DNA of 20,415 nucleotides, taken from Candidatus Gastranaerophilales bacterium (lineage in GTDB: Bacteria; Cyanobacteriota; Vampirovibrionia; Gastranaerophilales; Gastranaerophilaceae). Of this stretch, positions 8,575-13,364 are shown in pieces. The translations under genes and the position numbers were made by a program. The notes below the pieces were generated by a model, which was not told the origin of the DNA, did not search any database, and saw only the letters and a program-made list of their open reading frames with translations. Numbering within the stretch: the stretch's first letter is position 1; every line of letters starts with the position of its first letter. The DNA lies in contig UNSJ01000034.1 in assembly GCA_900548405.1 (NCBI GenBank), positions 1-20,415 of the forward strand, given 5' to 3'.

Positions 8575-9223
8575 ACACTATATCCCCGCCTATAAAGTTT
8601 CTATTCGTAGCCTTGCATGCTTCAAATACAGAATATCCGCCTGATGCAGGATCAAGAATGATATCATTTTCTTCTGACGTAGCTAATATTAGAGTTTCTT
8701 GTAATTTTATAGGTTTAGAATGAGGATGGTTCTTTTGGACTTTTTCTGTCCAAACATCAGGAATACTGTGAGACTTCCAAACATCTTTTGCTCTAATAGG
8801 TTTTTTCTGAAATACAATTAAATATTCGGATTTTCTTCTTGTTCTATATCCCATGCCAATTTTATCTTTATCCCACGTGATTAAATCAACTAGATTTAGA
8901 TTAGTATTTATAACCCATTCCAAAACGCCTTGACACAAATGAAATTTATCAACCCATAAAAATAGATGTCCGCTGGGAAGTAATACTCTGTCAATTTCAT
9001 TTATAAACTTAATTATAGTACCAAGTTCCATTTGTGGTAAAGAGCTTCTAGCTTTACCTCGGTTTATACCTTCGTTTCCATAAGATAGTTTATCAAGTAT
9101 ACCTCTGTATTGCGGATCAAAAAAAGCAACTTTTACAGTTTCGGTATCAATAGAGTTTAATAAATCTAAACCATCCATCTTATTTTTACGGTTTAATAAA
9201 CTCTTTACAGTTTGTACAGCCAT
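8561..9223 (-). CDS. Site-specific DNA methyltransferase, beta-class amino (N6-A or N4-C) type
   Basis: This is a 220-residue S-adenosylmethionine-dependent DNA methyltransferase, the protective half of a type II restriction-modification system. The catalytic motif comes first, FFDPQY at 34-39 (a DPQY form of the usual D/N-P-P-Y/F). The cofactor-binding block comes last, HSKPIKLQETL at 168-178 followed by DPASGGYSVFEA at 191-202. Catalytic-before-cofactor order marks the beta class of amino methyltransferases. Its size is small for the class. GGAGGG lies seven bases before the ATG, a near-perfect Shine-Dalgarno. The gene overlaps the restriction gene by 14 bases and both read leftward. Target base and sequence cannot be decided here. 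Confidence 0.88.
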   Translation of the reverse strand: MAVQTVKSLLNRKNKMDGLDLLNSIDTETVKVAFFDPQYRGILDKLSYGNEGINRGKARSSLPQMELGTIIKFINEIDRVLLPSGHLFLWVDKFHLCQGVLEWVINTNLNLVDLITWDKDKIGMGYRTRRKSEYLIVFQKKPIRAKDVWKSHSIPDVWTEKVQKNHPHSKPIKLQETLILATSEENDIILDPASGGYSVFEACKATNRNFIGGDIVYGED

Positions 9224-9241
9224 TATATCCCTCCATTGTTT

Positions 9242-9270
9242 ATAAAATCATAGTTTTGCATGCTTGTCAA
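9242..9270 (-). promoter_or_regulatory. Putative promoter of the restriction-modification operon
   Basis: Read on the minus strand, a perfect TTGACA (complement of 9265-9270) is followed after 17 bases by TTTTAT or after 18 by TTTATA, a weak -10. It lies about 20-45 bases before the methyltransferase ATG and just past the leftward terminator at 9290-9317. GCATGC lies in the spacer. Confidence 0.45.
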
Positions 9271-9289
9271 TTTGTTGTATTTATAATGC

Positions 9290-9317
9290 AAAAAAAAGTT
9301 GCCTTAATAGAGGCAAC
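9290..9317 (-). terminator. Rho-independent terminator reading leftward, no gene upstream
   Basis: On the minus strand GTTGCCT pairs perfectly with AGGCAAC around a six-base loop and is followed directly by eight T. On the plus strand the hairpin is followed by mixed sequence, so it is directional. The only gene to its right is pilT, on the other strand, so it must end an unannotated leftward transcript or shield the RM promoter from antisense transcription. Confidence 0.7.
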
Positions 9318-9534
9318 ATTAAATAAACACGAGGATATTAAGAGAGAGAGTATAAAAACTTTTTTCTTTAATCTTGTTCAAAACCGATGATGAACCCGAT
9401 TAGTATTTAATATCCGATTATGATTTTTCCAACTGTAATTTCGAATTTCCCTTACATTTATATAAAGTATTTTTTTCTTATGTAATTTACCTTTTTGTTT
9501 TCATTGTTACGTTTTTGTTACATTAAATATATTA
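9318..9534. other. Non-coding stretch between the RM operon and pilT
   Basis: No convincing protein gene is visible on either strand; the longest ATG frames are under ten codons. It contains (AG)5 at 9341-9350, three CCGAT units (9384, 9396, 9414), and a possible stem in which TAATC and GTTCA pair with TGAAC and GATTA around a ten-base loop (about 9369-9402). Two direct TTGTTAC units at 9504-9510 and 9515-9521, one helical turn apart, lie just upstream of the pilT promoter. It could hold a small RNA ending at the leftward terminator; this is inference. Confidence 0.4.
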
Positions 9535-9563
9535 TTGTCATAAGCTTAAAAAAGTGCTATAAT
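9535..9563 (+). promoter_or_regulatory. Strong putative promoter of pilT
   Basis: TTGTCA at 9535-9540 and TATAAT at 9558-9563 are separated by exactly 17 bases, with a TGC extension (9555-9557) before the -10. This is the best promoter match in the window. GAGAGG at 9573-9578 follows as the ribosome site for the ATG at 9585. Confidence 0.75.
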
Positions 9564-9584
9564 CTCCCTAATGAGAGGTAGAGT

Positions 9585-10700
9585 ATGGCAGAAAATTATT
9601 TAAACAGCAAATTTAATATTATAGCTTTCCTGAAAAAAGCGGTAGCGGTTGGTGCATCCGATGTACACTTGCAAGTTGATGAACATCCCGCAATCAGAAT
9701 AGACGGAAAGATTACGAAAGTAGACATGCCTGTTTTGACGGAAGATGATATTTCTATTGCATATGATATTCTGCTGCCCACACACTTTAAAGGTAAAGTT
9801 AATGCCGTATTTGACCTTGATTTTGCTTATGAAATTCACGGAGTTTCGCGTTTCAGGGTAAACTTGAGCCGTCAATTAGGTAAAAGTGCTCTTGTAATCA
9901 GAACAATACCATACAGTATTAAAAGAGTTACGGAATTGTCCCTCCCTGAATCTATCGAACAGTTTGCAACTTTGAACAACGGTTTGGTTTTGATTACAGG
10001 TCCTACCGGGTCCGGTAAATCTACCACAATTGCATCTTTGATTGACTATATCAATATCAATTATCCTAAACACATTATTACAATCGAAGATCCTGTTGAA
10101 TTTATTTTTACAAACAAAAAGTCAATTGTGTCTCAACGTCAGGTTTTAATCGATACACCGACATTTCCGGACGGTATTAAATACGCTTTGAGACAAGATC
10201 CGGATGTTATATTCATCGGTGAAATCAGAGATAAAGAAACTGTTGTTGCCGCATTGAAAGCTGCTGAAACAGGTCACCTTGTTTTCGCAACAATCCACAC
10301 AAACGATGCTATTCAAACAGTAAACAGAATTGTAAACATGTATGAACCTTCTGACAGGGATTTTGTTCGTTCACAACTGGCTGCCGTTCTTAGAGGCACT
10401 GTTTCACAAAAACTTATTCCTATATCAAACGCTACTGGAAGACGTCCGGCTTGTGAGGTTCTTGTTGTTACGCCTACTGTTAAAGACTTTATTGAAAAAG
10501 ATAAACTCGGCGAAATCTATGAATTAGTTAAGAAAGGTTCGTTTAACAATATGATTACGATGAATACATCATTGTACAGATTGTTTGAACAGGATTTGAT
10601 TACCGAAGATATTGCAATGTCATATTCCGACAACAAAAATGAATTGCAGCAAATGTTCAGAGGTGTATTCCACGGAACATTCGGACCTTCAGGAAAATAA
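9585..10700 (+). CDS. pilT: Type IV pilus retraction ATPase PilT
   Basis: PilT is the hexameric cytoplasmic motor that depolymerises type IV pili, driving twitching or pilus retraction. The 371-residue product has the N-terminal ASDVHLQ segment (24-30), Walker A GPTGSGKST (139-147), the Asp box IEDPVEF (167-173), Walker B DVIFIGEIRD with catalytic Glu 213 (207-216), and the His box from GHLVFATIHTND (230-241). The retraction-specific AIRNLIRE motif of classical PilT is replaced by TVKDFIEK at 298-305, so retraction activity is inferred from overall similarity rather than from that motif. PilU or PilB paralogues would share the Walker boxes, but length and N-terminus favour PilT. It has its own strong promoter and is followed after 36 bases by recO. 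No other assembly gene (pilB, pilC, pilD) is in the window, although four pilin-like genes are. Confidence 0.9.
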   Translation: MAENYLNSKFNIIAFLKKAVAVGASDVHLQVDEHPAIRIDGKITKVDMPVLTEDDISIAYDILLPTHFKGKVNAVFDLDFAYEIHGVSRFRVNLSRQLGKSALVIRTIPYSIKRVTELSLPESIEQFATLNNGLVLITGPTGSGKSTTIASLIDYININYPKHIITIEDPVEFIFTNKKSIVSQRQVLIDTPTFPDGIKYALRQDPDVIFIGEIRDKETVVAALKAAETGHLVFATIHTNDAIQTVNRIVNMYEPSDRDFVRSQLAAVLRGTVSQKLIPISNATGRRPACEVLVVTPTVKDFIEKDKLGEIYELVKKGSFNNMITMNTSLYRLFEQDLITEDIAMSYSDNKNELQQMFRGVFHGTFGPSGK

Positions 10701-10736
10701 ACTTAAATAAAAAATAAAATATATTGAGATAGTTGT

Positions 10737-11498
10737 ATGAACAATTTTGTTACAGACGCAATTAATCTTAAGTCTTACAATTTGAGTGAAGCTGATAAAA
10801 TTATCGTCATGTATTCAAAAGAAAAAGGACTTATAAGAGGAGTTGCAAAGGGAGTAAAAAAGCCAAAGAGTAAGCTGGGTGCAAGAATGGATTTGCTTGT
10901 TGCCAATAAGCTTATGCTCTACAAAGGGAAGAATCTTGACAGAATTTGTCAGGCGGAAGCTTTAAATACTTTCCACAAAACACGTCAAAATATGGATAAA
11001 ATTTTCTATTCTCTTTATATAACAGAAATTGTTAATAATTTTGGCGTCGAGGATGATCCTTGTTCGAAAGAAATTTATGACTTGCTTTATACTGCCTTAG
11101 ATAAAATTTCAAATTCGTCTGATACGGTTGAAATCCTTATCGCTGTTATAAAATTTCAGTTAAAGATGATGCAGATTTCAGGTTTTGGCATTGAATTGGA
11201 ATCCTGCCTGTGCTGTCGTGAAACAATAAAAGACAAGAATATGTATTTTTCTCCGCAGATGGGCGGGGTGATTTGCGATGAATGTAATGAAACATTCAAA
11301 TTGCGCACGGTTATGCACCATAAATTGAGGGACTTTTTAAATGCCTGTCTTCAGTTTGATTTTAATTACAAATCCGAATATGAGGACAAAGCAACTGAAA
11401 AAGTTTGTATGGTATGCTTTGAACTTTTAAAGGAGTATATAAACATACACTCCTCTAAGAAATTTAATTCAACTAATATTCTTCAAGAAATAAAATAA
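10737..11498 (+). CDS. recO: DNA repair protein RecO
   Basis: RecO loads RecA with RecR at single-stranded gaps bound by SSB. The 253-residue protein has the N-terminal OB-fold segment (VTDAINLKSYNLSEADKI, then MYSKEKGLIRGVAKGVKKPK), the helical centre, and a C4 zinc site with C157/C160 and C180/C183 (CLCC and CDEC). Length and order are typical. The start has only a weak GAGAT ribosome site. The gene follows pilT by 36 bases and is probably transcribed with it. Its stop lies four bases from the pilin-end remnant at 11503, so recO and the pilin locus are tail to tail with no clear terminator between them. Confidence 0.9.
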   Translation: MNNFVTDAINLKSYNLSEADKIIVMYSKEKGLIRGVAKGVKKPKSKLGARMDLLVANKLMLYKGKNLDRICQAEALNTFHKTRQNMDKIFYSLYITEIVNNFGVEDDPCSKEIYDLLYTALDKISNSSDTVEILIAVIKFQLKMMQISGFGIELESCLCCRETIKDKNMYFSPQMGGVICDECNETFKLRTVMHHKLRDFLNACLQFDFNYKSEYEDKATEKVCMVCFELLKEYINIHSSKKFNSTNILQEIK

Positions 11499-11502
11499 GA
11501 AT

Positions 11503-11553
11503 TTATTTGCATTTCGTTTTACCGTTCCAGCTGCTACGCAGGTAGCCATGTGG
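11503..11553 (-). repeat. Decayed second C-terminal end downstream of pilin-like gene 2
   Basis: Read leftward this stretch encodes the open segment YLRSSWNGKTKCK followed by TAA. It closely matches the real end of gene 2, which finishes SWNGKTKCR just ten bases upstream on the same strand. A 27-base block at 11527-11553 is identical to 19594-19620, in the same position behind pilin-like gene 4. It has no start codon or pilin body, so it is a fragment. Confidence 0.75.
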
Positions 11554-11563
11554 CAGAATAATC

Positions 11564-12337
11564 TTACCTACATTTTGTTTTACCGTTCCAGCTTAAGTCA
11601 TTACATTTTAAATAATCCATGTTTTCATTATAAATAACCCAAGCAGCACAGCCATAGCCGTTCATGGTGCCTGTTTTTTCAAGATTGCATCTGTTATCAA
11701 AAGTACTGCTTCCTGTTGCTTCGGCTAATCCGCCGGGAACAAGTCCATATTTTGTAAGTACAAACCAAAATACGTCTTTTCCTGTTGCATTTGGAGGCTT
11801 AGTGCCGTTAACATCGTAAAAAACTTCACCACAGCTGTTTTTTAGAGCAATAGTATTCCCAAAATTTCCATTGCATTCAGGTCGTGTTATCCAAAAAGCA
11901 TTTATAGTACTTCCGTCTGCAAGAAGCATTATTGGAGTCCAATTTTTATAAGGAGTCCCGTCTAGAGAACTTCTCTTGGTGGTACCCATACAAGCAATCC
12001 CTGCCTCACATTTTTTTACTACTTGCAACTGTGAACCTAGCTTTTCTGCAAGAATATTCATTCCCTCTCTTGAATTAACAAGCTCGTCATCAGAACCGCT
12101 TTGTATGGATGTTTTTAATCCCCAATCCGAAATTTCACCATGTTCTTGAACAGCCATAATAAGTGCCTGGTTCATAACGCTGTTAAATTTTTTTAATTTT
12201 GCAACAGTTTCTTTAGTTTTATGTTCTGCAATCAAAGACGGCATAGTCATTGCTGCAACAACGCCGATAATTCCGAGAGTAATCAAAACCTCTGCAAGCG
12301 TAAATCCGAAAAATTTATCTTTAGTGTAGTGATGCAT
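11564..12337 (-). CDS. Type IV pilin-like / pseudopilin protein 2, with phase-variable leader
   Basis: From the ATG at 12337 the product is 257 residues: leader MHHYTKDKFFG, cleavage point before FTLAEVLITLGIIGVVAAMT, one N-terminal helix, a globular part with the loop D-V-N-G-T-K-P-P-N-A-T-G-K-D, and several Cys, ending SWNGKTKCR. That ATG has only AAGGA fifteen bases away, a poor ribosome site. A much better start lies upstream: AAGGAGGT at 12458-12465 before an ATG at 12452, behind a TTGACA-type promoter. From there the frame hits TGA at 12429-12431, after an A7 run and before a C10 run. The pilin frame is open from the C run through to the pilin body. One deletion in the A run alone, or A8 with C8 or C11, would join the strong start to the pilin as a protein of about 295 residues. 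As given, only the weak internal start gives a complete prepilin. Its C-terminal type matches gene 4. Confidence 0.82.
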   Translation of the reverse strand: MHHYTKDKFFGFTLAEVLITLGIIGVVAAMTMPSLIAEHKTKETVAKLKKFNSVMNQALIMAVQEHGEISDWGLKTSIQSGSDDELVNSREGMNILAEKLGSQLQVVKKCEAGIACMGTTKRSSLDGTPYKNWTPIMLLADGSTINAFWITRPECNGNFGNTIALKNSCGEVFYDVNGTKPPNATGKDVFWFVLTKYGLVPGGLAEATGSSTFDNRCNLEKTGTMNGYGCAAWVIYNENMDYLKCNDLSWNGKTKCR

Positions 12338-12368
12338 AACATCACTAGTATAACATCCTTTGTTAAAA

Positions 12369-12386
12369 AAGTAAAGTATTTTACTT
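12369..12386 (-). repeat. AT-rich hairpin followed by T run in the gene 2 leader
   Basis: AAGTAAA and TTTACTT form a perfect seven-base inverted repeat around four bases. On the minus strand it runs into TTTTTT, so it resembles a weak intrinsic terminator between the C10 run and the internal ATG at 12337. The stem has one G-C pair, so activity is uncertain. Confidence 0.35.
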
Positions 12387-12412
12387 AAAATGTAGTCAGA
12401 ACCTGCCTTTTC

Positions 12413-12422
12413 GGGGGGGGGG
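12413..12422 (-). repeat. C10 homopolymer in the leader of pilin-like gene 2
   Basis: Ten consecutive C on the coding strand (G on the plus strand), between the strong start at 12452 and the pilin body. The preceding bases (CTTG) resemble those before the C10 run of gene 3 (GTTG). Length changes would switch the reading frame. Confidence 0.85.
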
Positions 12423-12438
12423 CAAGTCTCAAAGCTTC

Positions 12439-12445
12439 TTTTTTT
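12439..12445 (-). repeat. A7 homopolymer in the leader of pilin-like gene 2
   Basis: Seven A on the coding strand, starting seven bases after the first base of the ATG at 12452. With seven, the frame from the ATG ends at TGA before the C run. With eight, the leader reads MLEKKEALRLAPPP, matching the gene 3 leader MNIKALRVAPPP. It may be a second frame-setting tract or simply a fixed frameshift. Confidence 0.55.
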
Positions 12446-12474
12446 CCAACATTCTTGACCTCCTTATTTCTTAC

Positions 12475-12503
12475 ATTATTTAATATTTTTGGACTTTTGT
12501 CAA
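12475..12503 (-). promoter_or_regulatory. Putative promoter of pilin-like gene 2
   Basis: On the minus strand TTGACA (complement of 12498-12503) and AATAAT (complement of 12475-12480) are 17 bases apart. The same -35, spacer length and -10 occur before gene 3. The element lies just past the stop of gene 3, so gene 2 need not depend on read-through. Confidence 0.6.
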
Positions 12504-12510
12504 TACTTTT

Positions 12511-13205
12511 CTAAAACGGATAATCTTTTTTAAATTCCCAATCATCCAATAGCAAAAGAGTTGAACAATATGGAGGATTGTTTTTACAAACATTTTTTGT
12601 GTATTCTCTGCCATGCGAAATTGTTGTATCTTGTACATAAGTTCCAAAATATTTATTTTTTCCAATATAGCTTTCATTATAATCATTTGTGCAAAATAGA
12701 AATCGAAATCGGTCTTTGCCTTCTGCGTTAGGCTTTTTATTTCCGTTAGTATCGAACAACAAATCTAAGCAGTTGCCAAAAGTAAAATAAACGACAGAAC
12801 CGTCTGCAAAAGTTGCAAATGCTCTATCTGAACCTGTTTTGTCAATTGATAAAACTTTTATATATGGAGCAAAATATTTTTTGAAAAAGCTTATAGAGTT
12901 ATCGGGAGTATCAATTAAAACTCCATCTTCATCTCTTTCAGCAGTGCCTTTTTCCCAATCGCCTGCAGGACCGTTGTATTGTTCTGAGAGGATAACAGCT
13001 TGTGACATTGCACTGTAAAACTTTTTTAAACGAGCAGTCTTTTCTCTGTTTTGCATGTCATTAATTAATGAGGGCATAGTCATCGCTGCAACAACCCCGA
13101 TAATCCCGAGAGTTACCAAAACCTCCGCTAACGTAAATCCTTTAAAACCCTTTATATGTATCTGTCTTGCGGGGGGGGGGCAACCCTTAATGCTTTAATA
13201 TTCAT
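12511..13205 (-). CDS. Type IV pilin-like / pseudopilin protein 3, out of frame at a C10 tract (phase OFF)
   Basis: The strong start is the ATG at 13205, preceded by AAAGGAGG. The leader reads ATG AAT ATT AAA GCA TTA AGG GTT G, then ten C, then GCA AGA CAG. With ten C the frame from the ATG ends at TAA just after the run, so no prepilin is made. With 8 or 11 C it continues as MNIKALRVAPPP, ARQIHIKGFKG, then FTLAEVLVTLGIIGVVAAMT, a complete prepilin of 230 or 231 residues. No start codon lies between the run and the cleavage site; the first usable codon (TTG at 13119) is already inside the N-terminal helix, so translation from it would lack the leader. The body has the loop D-T-N-G-N-K-K-P-N-A-E-G-K-D and ends YPF, like gene 1. 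I call this a phase-variable gene in the OFF state. A sequencing error in the run is the main alternative. Confidence 0.82.
13171..13180 (-). repeat. C10 homopolymer setting the frame of pilin-like gene 3
   Basis: Ten consecutive C on the coding strand inside the leader, 25 bases after the A of the ATG. In an AT-rich window where other G/C runs are short, a ten-base run in the same position in two neighbouring paralogues is unlikely by chance. Confidence 0.88.
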
Positions 13206-13232
13206 AATTTCAGCCTCCTTTTTGCTATATTT

Positions 13233-13261
13233 ATTATTTACGATTTAATAACCTTTGTCAA
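13233..13261 (-). promoter_or_regulatory. Putative promoter of pilin-like gene 3
   Basis: On the minus strand TTGACA (complement of 13256-13261) and AATAAT (complement of 13233-13238) are 17 bases apart, about 30 bases before the ATG at 13205. It is divergent from clpB. Confidence 0.6.
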
Positions 13262-13283
13262 GTTGATAAGAATAAATAATTAA

Positions 13284-13310
13284 TTAAAAGTTAATTTCAA
13301 TGACTTTTAA
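13284..13310. promoter_or_regulatory. Inverted repeat in the pilin 3 / clpB divergent region, possible operator
   Basis: TTAAAAGT at 13284-13291 and ACTTTTAA at 13303-13310 are perfect inverted copies with centres 19 bases apart. A ten-base palindrome TTAACGTTAA follows at 13315-13324. TATAAA at 13333-13338 may be the clpB -10, with no good -35. It is not a CIRCE element. AT-rich sequence makes chance repeats more likely. Confidence 0.3.
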
Positions 13311-13364
13311 CAAATTAACGTTAAAATAAAAATATAAATTATGTTGTAAAAGGAGTTGATTTGT

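Noticed and set aside
9341..9350. (AG)5 repeat as a phase-variation tract for the RM system or pilT
   Set aside because: It is non-coding, short, and outside the promoter spacers of both operons, so a switching role has no support.
13119..13121. TTG as the real start of pilin-like gene 3
   Set aside because: It lies inside the N-terminal helix, so the product would lack the leader and cleavage site, while a strong start exists at 13205.
13356..13364. TTG start for clpB
   Set aside because: It overlaps the AAAGGAG ribosome site that serves the ATG at 13365.
13206..13364. CIRCE (HrcA) operator upstream of clpB
   Set aside because: No TTAGCACTC / GAGTGCTAA pair is present.
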